The notes below the pieces were generated by a model, which searched no databases, had not been told where the DNA came from, and worked only from the letters and a program-made list of their open reading frames with translations. From contig NW_024881313.1 in the NCBI RefSeq assembly GCF_018691265.1, forward strand, positions 12,042,501 through 12,106,500: a stretch of 64,000 nucleotides of DNA, read 5' to 3'. Numbering within the stretch: position 1 is the stretch's first letter; each line of letters opens with the position of its first letter. This document shows, one piece after another, positions 1 through 12,687 of this stretch. Both the position numbers and the translations under genes were made by a program. The stretch comes from Tyto alba (taxonomy: Eukaryota > Chordata > Aves > Strigiformes > Tytonidae).

Positions 1-396
1 AGTTTATTTTTATGTATTTACAAGTATTTTCCTAAAAATCTGGACAGAGAGTTGAATATCTGGGTGCTAAGATAAACAGAAGACCAAGCCTTTCATTTCC
101 TGAAGGCAGCCTATAGTTTCCTACCATTATTATGTAGCAGCATTAATAATCACAAATGAACTCAAAAGCTAAGAAAATTGAAGCTATAATCTATTTCTAC
201 ACAGTGGCTAATAATGAGAAAATCTTTACAACTTTTTTTTTACCTTGACATATCACTGCTAATAACCTGAAAATAATGCAGTTCAGACTGCACTATAGCA
301 ATGTCTAAAACACTTGGAATTTGCAAGTATACTCACATTTATGTCCTACTTTAAGTATAGAGAGAGCACAAGACAACATATCAACTGCATTCTTAC
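1..396 (-). other. PHF14: PHF14 intron 13, partial
   Basis: AT-rich sequence following the exon 13 donor and running off the window. I see no exon or other element in it. Confidence 0.8.
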
Positions 397-528
397 CAGT
401 AACTGTTCTTGGTCTTCCTTGGCATCCTTGTAAGAGGTGGATCCAAGCAACCAAGATGATAATGGAGTTTACAAGTATCACACAGTAGCAGTAGGTGTTG
501 ATCATGGTTCTTCTTGCAAATTCCACAA
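397..528 (-). CDS. PHF14: PHF14 exon 13 (most of PHD3)
   Basis: This 132-bp exon gives the last base of Ser680, 43 codons (681-723) and two bases of Trp724. It encodes PHD3: C681 and C684 (CGIC), C696 and C699 (CDTC), H704 and C707 (HLGC), followed by LDPPLTRMPRKTKNSYW. The final Cys pair must lie in the next exon, past the window edge. The open frame that overlaps it reads the wrong frame; the real frame was set by exon 12's phase and the PHD motif. The donor TACTG|GTAAGA is good. Confidence 0.95.
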
Positions 529-1985
529 CTTTTAATGTAGGTAGGAGAAAAGTATTATAATTACATTTGAAGTCATAAAGAATAAACAATACATCCCAGC
601 ACATTTCCCAGTTTCAATACAAACATGTGGCAACTTCAATTTGAATGCATCATTTAAGTGCATAATTACTTTATAAGGAGCTTCTACCTATATGCAATAA
701 AGCATAAAAGGCACCCCATATAGTTAACTTAAAAACAAAACAGCTTTCAATCTAATGTTTTGAGGACTTCTAACGAGAAAGTAACCACTTGATACTTCAA
801 CAAAATGTACCAGTGGCAAATACTACCTGTGCCATCCAAATGCTTAAACAGAAATTTATACTGCTATTATCAGTCTTAACAATCATATGCTTATTTAAAT
901 AATATAAGCACCCTGAAATAGGTTTGTGCTGCTATTATGTTGGGCAATGTATCAACTCATAAGAAATTACATTTCTTTTTTATTATTATTTTATTGGCAT
1001 TTAAATTTTAGTTATTTCAAAAAGATCAGGTGTTCCTTGATTCCATTATAAAATAGAAGGAAATAAATGACTGGATTTGAATGAAACAGAACGAGTAAAG
1101 CATGACTCCTATTATTTGCTTGTGTATACATCTAAATTGCCAAATCCTCAGGACACTGTGATGTATCCAAGAACTCCATCTCTCACAGCACCAGAATTAA
1201 CTTTTGCTTATGTAACCCACTGCCTTCATTTAGCCTGCTAGCTGGGCAAGATACTGCCCCACTAGCTGTGGCTGAAGGCCTGGCTGCTGCTCTCTATATG
1301 TGACAGACCATGCCACTTCTCAGCTGGTGGGAAGAGAAGAAGATACAAGATGGTATGTGTATTTTGTACAGTCATGCTCTGGAATCCTAGTGTATGTTCC
1401 ACTGTTAGGCTTGGTTAAAATCCAGTCAGTAGCTTCCCCACTTATAGAAGAGGAGAAAAGACAGAACAGTAACAGAGTAAGTGAATTAATTTTATTTTCT
1501 TGTGAATTAGAGAAGTAGGGAAATTTAAAACACAAGATATCCCAAAGCATTTGACAACCCTTGAGCAAAAAGTAAAAATTGTTGTATGACAAGTGTTTTA
1601 TGCACGCAGCCACTGTGACTAAATAGCAGCAGCACTGTTCACAAAATCACCACCGCATATGATTGCATTCAAAAAACAAGATAACCAGCTAAAAATCTGC
1701 ACATCACAACGGACCCTTCTATTTCAGCTGTAAAGAGTTACCTTTGTCCCTAAAGCACTGCTGTCAAATTAGAAAAAAAAGAACAAAAAAAACAAAAAAC
1801 CTTACTGATGTGTGGTAAGATGAAGAATTGACTACTATTCATCTTAGCCTCAAGAAGTAAAACATAGAGACAACTCAGAAGCATTTTGTTACTCAAAACC
1901 AAAGCAAATAATTTTCTCTCAACACTTTTGTGAAACTATAACTTACTAGATATTGTGTCTATTCTGTCAAGACTTCATTACTTGC
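529..1985 (-). other. PHF14: PHF14 intron 12 (1.5 kb), GC-AG type
   Basis: The intron begins GCAAGTAATG and ends CCTACATTAAAAG, with a pyrimidine-rich tract TTTTCTCCTACC before the acceptor. It is one of the minor GC-AG class spliced by the major spliceosome. The body is AT-rich with no other feature. Confidence 0.88.
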
Positions 1986-2089
1986 CTATAAAGTACAGCT
2001 GGAAGCGTAGATGTCTTTTGTGTTCCTCCTTCCTTTTTACTTGGTTTCCTTTCCTTAGGAGCACGTAAAATTGCTGGTATGTTCAATTT
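1986..2089 (-). CDS. PHF14: PHF14 exon 12 (basic linker before PHD3)
   Basis: This 104-bp exon encodes residues 646-679 plus two bases of Ser680: KLNIPAILRAPKERKPSKKE then GGTQKTSTLPAVLY. It is a lysine-rich linker between the coiled coil and PHD3, and a candidate nuclear localisation stretch. The acceptor is CCAATAG. The donor is TATAG|GCAAGT, a GC rather than GT donor but otherwise consensus. Using the nearest GT four bases downstream would put exon 13 out of frame with an early TGA, so the GC donor is required. Confidence 0.94.
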
Positions 2090-3656
2090 CTATTGGATTT
2101 GAACAAACACAGTACACATGAGTCTTGAGATTTTTAAAGAATACCATTTCAATCTCAATACATGAAGAACAAGACTCAAATTATGAGTGGGAAATTGCTT
2201 AGATAGCTATTTTACAGACAAGAGCAACTACAGATGTTTATCTCAGTATGATTTTGTAATATAAAAAAAATATTATACTCTAATTTTTTCAATTCCATGA
2301 ATAAAAAAAACACATCAAAATATTAGCTTTAAAATTTTTTCTTCAAGCTTCAAATTAAGGGATGGACAAGGATGCATTTGTCTAGGCAGCTGAAAGAAGC
2401 AAAGGCAAATTCACGAAACTGACAGAATACTGAGGCAGTTTATTTTCCCCAACATCCCTGCTATGTTGGTGCTCAATAGGTTAATTAGAAAAATTATCTT
2501 ATTGGACCAAGCCCTCCACAAAGCAGACAAGATTCTCTTCGGGTTTCTACTAATCTCCAGTATGCTAGCTTCTCAGACAGCAATCATCTATCAAAGTCGT
2601 TTCTCAGCAGCCCCGTGGGTCTGCATCTGTTCAACCACGGGAAAAAAAAACGTCATGCAAGCTGTGTAAATGAATTCTACTCAACTTTTCTTCTTCTTTT
2701 TTTATATTTTACTTTAGTAACATTTGCACCAGAAAATATATTTGTGAATATTTACTCAAAGCCACCTTAAAAAGGAGGGAAAAAAATAATCCTGATTCAA
2801 GACATGTTACGCAAGAATCCTTCATCACAAGTAAGAAAGATAAATCTAGAAAAAGCCAGCATGGCTGAAAAACTACTACTGCATAAGGAAACAGTAAGCT
2901 TCATTTTCTAAAAAGCTGCACAAACTCAGCAGTACCAAAGGGCATGACAAAATTGTGACCTAATTGTATGTCTGCATTTTCACATTGAACAGTTTCTTCA
3001 ATCTTCCTTAAAATCATAATTGAAAATATTTTAAATCTCTCTGACATCTAAAATGTCCATTGCCATTTAATACCGCTGACATAAAACATATACTAAAACA
3101 CCGCAGGTATCTACACTCCTCTCTTCTCCTCCTATCCCTGAGGACAAAGATAACTGCTGTCAACAGGAATTAATCCAAATATTCTCTTCTCCTAAACTTT
3201 GGTATTCATTTGACCAATATATTCTGCTCTGTCCAGTTAAAAAGCATCACACGGACACTGCGGTTTTAAAGATTTATATCTTATAAAAGCCATAAAGAGT
3301 CACCCTATCATCTGAGGCCTACAGTAACTAAAGACAATGTGGAGACAAAAAATGGTAGGATTAACTCATGCTTCACATTAAGGTTCATCACAAGTGACAG
3401 GTCAATCAGTTATACCAAATGAAAGAATTTTGCAAACAAGATCACTATTACATCAACAAAATTAAGCTACAGGTTCCCAGTGGCAGTTTGCAGAAGTCTA
3501 GGTATTTCAATCATGAAACATTATCCCCAGAGCAAAGCCTGGGTCTGATCAAATCAATTTATTCAGCCATAGAGGTGACAGACAGAAACAGAAAGACCTA
3601 TTCTTGGAAAACTAGGTCTGCCTATGAACTCTAAAGAAGGGGAAAAAACAACCAAC
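2090..3656 (-). other. PHF14: PHF14 intron 11 (1.6 kb)
   Basis: An AT-rich intron with a weak donor (GTTGGT) and acceptor AAATCCAATAG, which has a poor pyrimidine tract. No gene or mobile element is visible. Confidence 0.8.
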
Positions 3657-3752
3657 CTGACCAATGATTCTACCCAGCAGAGCCCAAATGCCTTGCCCTT
3701 CGTTTCGCAGTTTTCCATTCATATTTTGTAGCTCTTCCAAGGACTCACACAG
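3657..3752 (-). CDS. PHF14: PHF14 exon 11 (coiled coil, second half)
   Basis: This 96-bp, phase 0-0 exon encodes residues 614-645, LCESLEELQNMNGKLRNEGQ then GIWALLGRIIGQ. It extends the coiled coil and ends in a conserved hydrophobic turn. The acceptor CTTTTCAG is strong. The donor CAG|GTTGGT has T at +3 and is weak. Length divisible by three would allow in-frame skipping. A few residues (Met624, Asn630, Ile643) differ from the mammalian protein as I recall it. Confidence 0.95.
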
Positions 3753-5226
3753 CTGAAAAGTTAAAGAAAAAAATCAGCAGGAATGAAAATCCATTAAGAG
3801 TTATTTAATAAAATTTATTCAACCTCTTACCTATCTAGGGTGCATTACTTTATTGTGTGATTTAAAAAACAATGGAATTCATGTCAATATAGCTGAGACC
3901 AGTGCGTTCATTCAGCAATTTAACAGAACTAAGATGAAAACCTGGGCTGCCACCTGTTTTGTAAAGAAGATCTGAAGCATTTCAACATGAAAAGAAGATT
4001 TTGTAAAGTCAATTAGAAAGCAAAACTAAAATACAACATCTTGTATATGTTGTCCATACTATTTAAGAAGCAAGATTATAACAAGTAAACACATAAATGG
4101 ATTAAAGCTTTATACTGCTATACCAAAGAACACTCGCTCTCACAGCAAGAGATACAATTTATTAAAGGATGCAAACAGAGAAAAAGTGTTTGGTTTGTTT
4201 TCTGGAAGTAACTGTTACTTACCACCCAGCATAAAAAAACTATTAATTTGGTTAAAAGCCCCACATACAAACTCCTTCCCTTTTATCATCTTCAGGCAGT
4301 TTACAAGGACCTGCTCCTTCATTTCCATATGTTCTCATTTAAAACACACCCAACAGTTTAAGAATTAACAGCAACACTATTTTTTGTCATCACTAACCAT
4401 CACTTGATACGTTGCTCAATTCAGCAAGAATTGCAGCATGTCATCTGTCATGAAAGATACAGTATTTCTGTGTTCCATTTAAAAAAATTTAAAATCAATA
4501 ATTATTTAGTAGAAATTCAATTAAAACACAAAATACTTTTTTAACCATGATGATGAGTTAATAAAAAATTTCATTAGCAACATTTTCCAACAGTAACAAA
4601 TTTCCTATACTCAAATAAAACATGCAGAGGTCACTACGGATGTGTGAATACTGATTATTTCAGCCTGAAAATTTAGCCAAGTCATTAAATCTAGAATGAG
4701 CACAACTGGAATTGTAGTTGACATAAATAAATAAATGACGACACTCTCAACAATCCTAGACTCCCAATTATCAAATAGGGTTCCAAGCAGAGAACCAAGC
4801 AGGTTCAAAAAGAACCTAGAACTACACACAAGCAAAACAAAACAAGCACGGAGAGAGAAAACAGAGTTTGACTCTTCTCTCAAAGTCTCAAATGAAATGC
4901 TTACAAAGAATGAAAAAAAGAAGGGCCTTAAGAACTGTTCACTGATGAGAGGGACCTGTCTGTCCATGTGCAATTTGTTACTGGAGCTCTCATTGGGGTC
5001 AGTTAAAGAATATATGAAATGTCCATTTCAGAAGGTAATTCTACTTGTACAGGGGAGACAGACCACAGAACATTTTTACAAGAAGAAATATATTTTTAAA
5101 TATTACTTTTAAAGAAAGAGTGGTTTGTATCTTTCCAAGTCATTTTGTTTGGAAACCAAAATGCTATCAAAGTTAACAGCAGCACTAATAAAACAGTACA
5201 GCAGTTTATTATCCCTTTTTCTTCAC
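3753..5226 (-). other. PHF14: PHF14 intron 10 (1.5 kb)
   Basis: An AT-rich intron with donor GTGAAG and acceptor CTTTTCAG. Two overlapping open frames of about 120 codons on opposite strands (4611-4973 and 4735-5112) have no recognisable content and are treated as chance. Confidence 0.8.
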
Positions 5227-5333
5227 CTTATTATACTCCACATGAAGCTTTTCTTGCTCATTTTCTAATTTATCCTTGATATTCTTCTGTTCAGCCATAT
5301 TCTCCTGGATTTGAATCATGCGCATATTTCTCT
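5227..5333 (-). CDS. PHF14: PHF14 exon 10 (coiled coil, first half)
   Basis: This 107-bp exon completes Glu578 and encodes residues 579-613, from RNMRMIQIQENMAEQKNIKD to KLENEQEKLHVEYNK. It is rich in Glu, Lys, Gln and spaced Leu/Ile/Met, as expected of a coiled coil that could mediate self- or partner association. The acceptor is TAAATAG and the donor AAG|GTGAAG. The exon was too short for a simple open-frame search and was found from its neighbours' phases and homology. Confidence 0.95.
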
Positions 5334-5904
5334 CTATTTAAAAGAAAATTGCATTATTTTGTATCACTGGATATATTTTCAAACTTTATGCACTGAAAAA
5401 AGGGAAGCAATGAAAAGTATAAAACCACACCAAATCAAAACTATAGCCTATAGGTTTATTACACAGACCGAGTAGAGTGAACAGTCATAACATTTATGTT
5501 CTGCTGCATAAATATGTTATTTAAATGGTTAGCTTTGATCAGCCACTTAGCAAACAGTCCCAAAGTCATGCTATTCCACACAGAAATGGAAGAAAATGTA
5601 AGAAAAAAAAAATTATACCAAAAGGTACCTAAAGTTCCCACTCCCTTCTTAGCAAAGACAGTTTAGCCTCCAGTTTATATCTATCTGGAAGATTTTCTTC
5701 TGAAATGTCTTTTTAGAAAAATAACTTTCTGTGTAAATAGAGATACCAAGCAATAGTATACGTGACCTAAGGTAGTCATAATTCATATTTCTCTATTAAT
5801 AACAATAAAATACAAGTAAAATTTAAAAGCCAACAAATTAGCACAGTACAAATACAGCAAAGTGATAATTTTTCATTGAGAAAATATGCAATTTTCATCC
5901 TTAC
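5334..5904 (-). other. PHF14: PHF14 intron 9 (571 bp)
   Basis: A short AT-rich intron with donor GTAAGG and acceptor TTTAAATAG. No feature is visible in it. Confidence 0.85.
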
Positions 5905-6175
5905 CAAGGTAATAATTCACAAAATCAGCAGTGAGAGCTGGTTGCTTATGTTTTCTTCTTCCATCAACACTGGAACTAGTATCTGAAGTATCCACTGGAA
6001 AAATGTCTGTACTAATTCCCATTAATTCAGCTTTGCGCATAAGCTTACGTATGGCTGAAGCACTGCTAGTAAGCGGTCGTGGTAGCTTCTCCCTTGGAAC
6101 CCAGGCCTGAGGCCTGGTAGTACGGGCCAGCTCCGCCTTGGCACGATACTGCTGTAGCCTGGCATTGATTCGAGC
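5905..6175 (-). CDS. PHF14: PHF14 exon 9 (basic linker after PZP)
   Basis: This 271-bp exon encodes residues 488-577 plus one base of Glu578. The segment runs from ARINARLQQYRAKAELAR through RPQAWVPREKLPRPLTSSAS, AIRKLMRKAELMGISTDIFP and DGRRKHKQPALTADFVNYY. It is basic, proline-containing and strongly conserved, with no zinc ligands. GRRKHKQ is a possible nuclear localisation element. The acceptor is TTGCAG and the donor CTTG|GTAAGG is good. Residue 577 is Leu, where I recall Phe in mammals. Confidence 0.97.
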
Positions 6176-8336
6176 CTGCAATAAAGAATTCCATAAATTA
6201 AAAACATAAAGGAACAATTCAAAATTGGTTTTGAGTTATATCCTTTTGGAACACATCTGCATTTTATTTTAATTTTTAAAGCCACACCATCTAATCAATG
6301 CCATTTTTGTTCCAGAACTCTACAGCTCAAGGAACAGCCACTGATACAGACATTTCATTTTACTTCACAACGCATACACTAATAATATTATCCTTTCACT
6401 CAGTTTTGGAGCTATGCACAGGTTTCTTGATGAGATTTCCGCACCAATGAATGTAACACAAATGATTGCTGGCTTTCAGACAATCCTTTCTAATAATGAT
6501 AATTTGATGGGACTGTGAAAACTCACTACTGGGAAAAGCCTTGGCTGACCTATCAAAAATACATTTAGATACCCTTTAAATTGGTATCTATGTGAGCAAT
6601 AAAAGTTGCCATACTTGACATCCTTTCATAGGAAAGCCTTTATCAATGCCATCTCTTTATAAACGTTAAACTAGCTGATTATAATGTGCCAAAACCCCAA
6701 CCCAAACAGAAGTGAAGTAGGCAAAAGAAGCTCACAATATATATTGTTGATGATATCTGTAATTTGTGACCATCTGGGAGATCTACCCCAGAAGATCAAG
6801 TTGTTACTGACAGTTGTAAAACACTGTCTTGCGGGAACTCTATGTAGCAGCAATTCTGGCAGAAAATGGCATCAACATACAAACCTTGAGAGGCAAAACT
6901 CCAGCTGACTATCACTCAGAAGTTGTTTACTTGCCTACAGAAAGAAGAAACTGAACTAATCCAACTGCCCCACCATATGGTATGAGATACTCCTGAGACA
7001 AAAGCAAAAAAGTGTGCATATATACACATGCTATGGTTAAGGAACATCTCTGATTACAAATAGAATCACTGAAGGTAAGCATTATCAGCACTACATAACA
7101 AATGCACAAAAACAAAGCTAAGAAGCCCTGTTGGATCCAAACGGATTTTGCACAACTGGCACTTACCATTACATCAGGTAGTCTTCATATTATTGTGATT
7201 TTTCCACTACACAGGTGTATTTCACATAATTGAGAGCTGACTGTATTCAGCCAGAATTATGTAACCAGTTTTAAATCAAGCTACATGAAGTTCAATACCC
7301 CACAGAAATTTTTTATTCAAAATTCTTCTACAATTGAATATAAGCAAACTCTTTCAGAACTGCACAGATAATTTTAAATTAACATTCTCTTCTCCTATTC
7401 AAAGACCTTTCAAGAACTAGAAAGTTGTAATTTTTTTAAATAAAAAGTTTGATGGTATGAAGATTGATTTTCTGATCATTACACTACAGTTCTCCCTTCA
7501 GATATTTTCAGCATGTGCTACTTTCTACAACAAATTAAGCAGGATTCATTCAGATAGCAAGCTTCTTTTTTACACAGGTATGATCTTGCCACAGAATGCA
7601 GTTCAGCCTAAGCTGTGAAAGCAAAGTATGCCATAAATTCCTCAGAATCAGAAAAATTAATGAAGTACACACATTTAAACATATCAAAGTACACAGATTC
7701 CCTCAGAAGGATATTTTTACATGGATCTGCCACTAGACAGAGAGATAGACATTGTCTAAGATTTTCAGACAACTCCCACTCAGCAGCACAGACTCAGTTT
7801 CCCTACCTACTTTTTTTTTTTATTTTTTAAGGAAATCTTTACTGTGAAAAAAAAACAGCATATAGAATTCTACTTAGGCCTACAAAAAGTGAAGAAGGAA
7901 CTAACAAGAAAAAACGTTAGGCAAGCTAAACTATTCTGCCAAGTTCAAAATATTACTAAGAGAAAAAGTGAATTTTTACTGAACTTGGATGTAAAAATGT
8001 GTCTAATTTCTTGTCTGGCTTCTGCTGTTAAGAATCCTGAAGATAATGTTAAACAAAATCTGTGAATTACAATGAAAATGCAATTACCAGCTTTTTGCAA
8101 CAAAGCCAAAGTCAGATTTTTCAATTCAGATAAGCATAGATATCCCTATTTGATAATTATTGAGAATTGATCTTAGAGACCAAAACCTAGAAATAATTCA
8201 TTGCTTTATTAAATGACCATGCACTAACAATATGTTTCACATTTCATTTCCTATTATAATAACAATTTCCCATCCTCTTAATTTCTTTCTTGTTTAACAT
8301 GGATGATTAATACTGATGCATTTGTGTCATGAATAC
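6176..8336 (-). other. PHF14: PHF14 intron 8 (2.2 kb)
   Basis: An AT-rich intron, with donor GTATTC and acceptor TTATTGCAG. It contains a T-run near 7809-7826 and no recognisable gene or mobile element. Confidence 0.8.
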
Positions 8337-8483
8337 CTGAGCTTCTGGTGAGAGCTGTTTTTCTCTTTCCTGCAAGGACATTTTACAGTAAGATTGTAAT
8401 GCCAAGTAGTTCTTCCGCTTCCATTTTCTGTCTAACCTGTCCGCATGCTGTTTACAATAAGCAAAAAAAGGGTCAGCTATATC
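8337..8483 (-). CDS. PHF14: PHF14 exon 8 (end of PZP module)
   Basis: This 147-bp, phase 0-0 exon encodes residues 439-487, from DIADPFFAYCKQHADRLDRK to EKQLSPEAQ. C448 and H451 (YCKQH) supply the last zinc ligands of PHD2 and close the PZP module. A basic helix-prone segment (RKWKRKNYLALQSYCKMSLQ) follows. The acceptor is AACAG and the donor CAG|GTATTC, which is weak at +4 and +5. Like exon 7 it could be skipped in frame. Confidence 0.97.
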
Positions 8484-10344
8484 CTGTTTCAAAGAAAACA
8501 AAGGAGAAGGAACAAAAATAAAGTAAGACATACAAGGCCAAAAGGGTCTAAACAGCACAAACATTCTGGCAATCAGTTCACATGTTCAAATAGACATATG
8601 TTTTTAAAAACAACTAATACATATGTTTCTAAATCAATTTTGTTATGCTGATGTAATTTACCACACAATGTTTTTTCCATTGTTTTCATTGCATGACCCT
8701 ACTACTGTTCAATCTCTTTTCTTTTTTCTCATTCCTAGAAAAAACAGCAGATGAAATTCCTATGAACAAAGCTCTTTAACATGTATTGTTAAGTTTCTGT
8801 TGCTTCACTGTCTTTTCCATTATATCCTATAAGGGATTAAAAATTCTGAATAATAAAAAAGGCAATATATTTGGTTTTCTCAAACAATTTTCAAAATGTT
8901 TTTGGTGGATATACCCCCATGTGATTTATCATCTCTCAGATGACTTTTTTTTTTCTGTTTTTAATTCTTCACCCCATCAGATCTACACATTATCAAGGCT
9001 GTAAGTTTATAGCAACTTTTAGCACTTGCAGACTTTCCAAGCAGACTACAAGTAGGTAAGCCATGAGGAGATATGGTTTCAGATTTATATTTTATTTCAG
9101 TGTAGAAAAATCATCATAAATCTATAGACTAAGAAGAAAAACTTAAATCAGTCTTCCTTCATAAAGTAATATTAATAAATAATTTGTCTATCAAATTTTC
9201 CTTTACAACACTTATAAAACAAACAGATTAATAAAATCTACACAGGCTTTCCTTGCAAACAGAATTTTATTTTTATTTAGATTTTCAAAGTGTGTGACAA
9301 CTTGCAAAAATTGGCAGCGCCCTAAAATTAGATTTTGTGAGGCATCGATTAAAAATATTGTGGTTACAGAAAACATGTAACAAAATTCTAAGGTGGAAAG
9401 GAAGTAAACACATATGCCTGGAAGAAATTCACAGTGTTTGAAGAATCAACAATTACACATAATTTATTAGGGACAACAAAAGTGAGGTACTTATGTGATC
9501 TTCCTATTTATCAGTCTCATAGAAGAAAAGTATTTTGTGATTCTTTTAAGAATCACTTAGTGGTCCACTGTTTTCAGAAACAGAAGTGTAAGTGTCAACA
9601 GTGCAAGTAATACTTGTTTATATGTTTGCTGTGGTACTTCCAAAACCAGTAAGACATTAAATTGTGCAGCTATGAATACGATGGGCTTAATGCAAATGAT
9701 AGATATCAGGATGAAATTTGGCAACCTAAAACTACTTATATCATAAGAATGAATTTGGAAGTAGGAGCTTCACATCTAGACTGCTTTAATTGCATTACAG
9801 AGAGAAAACTGGTAAGAACAGATAATAGAAAGTTATCAGTAGGTTATAAATGTTTGGTTTTCATTCTCATTCCTAAGATTAATGTTACGACAAGGAAAGT
9901 CATATACTTGTACTGCAATTTGAAGAAAACACTGGAAAACATGCATGGAAAAATGGCATTAGAAATGTAGTTAATTTCTCAAGACAGTCTTATCTGGTAT
10001 GAAACGGATTACTATACTACATGAACAGCTAGGTAAGTATTTCACCCTAGGTGAAGTTCAAGAATTAGAGTTAGAATTCATGTCTGTATTGACTGATAGT
10101 CTATTAAGCCAATTTCTGTGTTAACCTTCTCTATCCCTTTTTCCAGGTCATTTCGAAAGGTGTTCAGAGTTGGACAATTTGGTTAACAAAAAGCCCTCAC
10201 TGGACAGTCCCTTTACTTGGCCTATAACTTGATACCTGTTTACAAAAACTTTGCTCAGGGTTAATGAGCAAAAAAGGCACAATTTCAGGTCGGCTTCACA
10301 AGATTTCAATACAACTCTTTTTTTTCTATCCTTTCCATAGCTAC
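8484..10344 (-). other. PHF14: PHF14 intron 7 (1.9 kb)
   Basis: An AT-rich intron with a weak donor (GTAGCT) and an acceptor GAAACAG after a modest pyrimidine tract. No mobile element, RNA gene or further exon is seen. Confidence 0.8.
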
Positions 10345-10482
10345 CTCTTCTGCTGCTGCTTCTGAAAGGAGGCCTTCTTTCTGAGCGCAGGTCACATGGA
10401 AATAAGCTCTGCACATCCCAGCATCACAACTAATGCATACACCAGTTCTGGCAAAGCGAGGATCTTCACAAAAACTGCATTC
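10345..10482 (-). CDS. PHF14: PHF14 exon 7 (PHD2 core)
   Basis: This 138-bp, phase 0-0 exon encodes residues 393-438. It carries zinc ligands C394 and C397 (CSFC), C408 and C411 (CISC), and C416, H421 and C424 (MCRAYFHVTC) of the extended PHD2. The acceptor AAAG|GAA is unusual in having A at -3. The donor GAG|GTAGCT is weak, and without splicing the frame continues 13 codons (VAMERIEKKELY...) before a stop. Because the exon is a multiple of three, skipping it would keep the frame but destroy PHD2. Confidence 0.97.
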
Positions 10483-12687
10483 CTTTATAAAGAAGAGTGG
10501 AAAATGCCACAATAAATATTTCAGATACATTTTGCCTAGTATTTTATAATTTACATTTTATATATAAAAACCTAATGGGCAGGTTTAGTCCTGTGAGGTA
10601 CAGAAAACACGTATGCTGCTGACAGTTGACACTACTTAAAACTTCACCTCCTCCCAGCCCCCACTATTGATTTCATTTTCAACAAGCAGTGGAAAAGTGC
10701 TTAAACAACCTAAACAGTACATTGGATGAAGTTTCATACAAACTTCCACGTCTTCTATCCCCCTTCAGAAAAGCAACTAAACACCACCCAAGCAATTCAT
10801 ACACAGCTAATTATATAAGTATGGTATCATAAAACAACATTACCGCTCAGCAAATGTTTAATTGTTCAACAAGTTCAGAAGCCAAACAATAAAAAAAGAG
10901 CAGTGCTCTGGATGACTGAAAACCGTAAGATAATTTCATAGATGCCCTTCGATGAGGAATGACTGAGAAGTAAATGTGTGACAATGCAGAAAGAAATACT
11001 CAAGAATCACAAGTATCAGTAAAGAAGGTTGTGATTCACTTAATTACTGCACTTCAGCTGCAACTGACATCCCCTAATGTGACCTGGAAAAAAAACAATC
11101 TTATTTTTCAGCCAGATCAATTCCTCAGTCTGTTTCACCAGAAATTCACACCAAAAAGCTGTGCCAGCAAATTAGGGTGGTGAGCACATAACCAGGAGCA
11201 AGCAAATGGGAACATGGGCTACTTAAGCAGTGCTGCTATCCAGTGCATGACTATGATCTAAAATTACACAGGTGTGCATTTCTTAATCTCTCCCATGCTG
11301 AATACAGAGCAAAGCCTTGTATCACCTACAGAAAACACCTCCATGCAGAAGTTGAAACAACAGAAAGTAATAGCAAAGAAAACTCAGTGATTGAAGAATC
11401 TCAAAACACTGCATACACTACACTAGAAGAGCACCCTTTAGCTGTGTAACAGCAACACGTAACAGGTAAGAAATAAAGTGAAAAAGAATATTATATTAAG
11501 CTGACTTTGCAGGGTGAAATTTAGCTAAGTAAGCTGTAAATTCCACACGATACAGCAAACAGCGTTTGTTTACAGCTCTGTGAGAATAATGAGTCCTCTT
11601 TCATGCAGCTCACTTTCACCTTACTCACAGTAAGAAAATATGCCAAAAGTCTTAGCCCTGTTCCTATACATCACTCATGTTAAAAAAAAAAGCATTATTC
11701 ATTGCAACATTGCAATAAGAGTTTGTGGGGCTTGGGAAATCACTCCAACTTTTTTTATACAAACGTTTCTAAACAATGCTAAATGCCTCAGCAGGCCCAT
11801 GCTGAACATGCTCCTGATACAGTTATGTTATACACAGGCAGTCCAAAGCAGTTTAATTTATTTTATACATTATAAGTATTTTTTAAAATGTACTATATAT
11901 TTTCATTTAGTATTCAACTCAACAAGTTGATATTCCAGAAAATTCAACTGGCTATGCAAAAATTAAGCTTTAGAGAAGCAGGAGTATAGCTAGCTTCCCT
12001 CACATTAGCCTGACAGATACAGCTTCTCCCCACTGTCTCCATTAGCTACAGAAACAGTATTTAGCAAATTACTGAATGCCCTTCTCTGCCCATTACAATG
12101 GTTTACTGTATGGTGTGTGCATGATCCCTTTTGATCTAGATTGAAAATATTTACATGCAAAACCATTTTAGAGCCATTTTTCGGTTCAAGTTGAGGGCCC
12201 CATGTTGTTGTGGATTTTTTTAAATACTGCTTTGCAGCAACCTTTTTGTATGTATTCTAGCTTATAATTATATAGACCCTAAAGTATTTTTTACTGAATG
12301 TACATCTGTCGCTTTCTTAATCAACCTAACCTTCCATTTCTCCATTTTGCATCCCATAAATCCTCTTTACTTTCCACCCACATTTTGGCAATCTGCCACT
12401 CACTGACTTTAAAAGAAAGTAATTAGCACCTGTGTAAAAAATAAGGCAAATTAGGGGAAAAACACTGACAGAAATTATGGAGAACAGTGGTAAGGAAAAC
12501 AGAAAGAGGGAGGGAAGAGCAATGGTATAACAACCATGAAAAAATTTCATCTCACTTTTAGTCCTGAACATCACTGCAATTGTTATAAACAGGAAAAATG
12601 AAGTTAGGAAGACGACTGTTATTCTATTATATGGAAAAATGCGAAAAAAAAAAAATACTCATTGGCAGTATGTCTCTTAGAACTTAC
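10483..12687 (-). other. PHF14: PHF14 intron 6 (2.2 kb)
   Basis: An AT-rich intron without recognisable mobile elements. The donor is GTAAGT. The acceptor TTTATAAAG is preceded by a pyrimidine tract. Open frames of under 100 residues occur on both strands and match nothing I know. Confidence 0.8.

Noticed and set aside
305..604. 99-codon minus-strand frame covering exon 13
   Set aside because: It is the wrong frame. The correct frame, set by exon 12, gives the PHD3 cysteines and is closed by the acceptor and donor at 528 and 397.
4611..5112. Two overlapping frames of 120 and 125 codons on opposite strands
   Set aside because: They sit in intron 10 with no homology recognised, biased composition and no splice context.
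8331..8336. GTATTC donor considered as a U12-type (minor spliceosome) site
   Set aside because: U12 GT-AG donors need GTATCCTT, and the following bases do not fit, so it is treated as a weak U2 donor.
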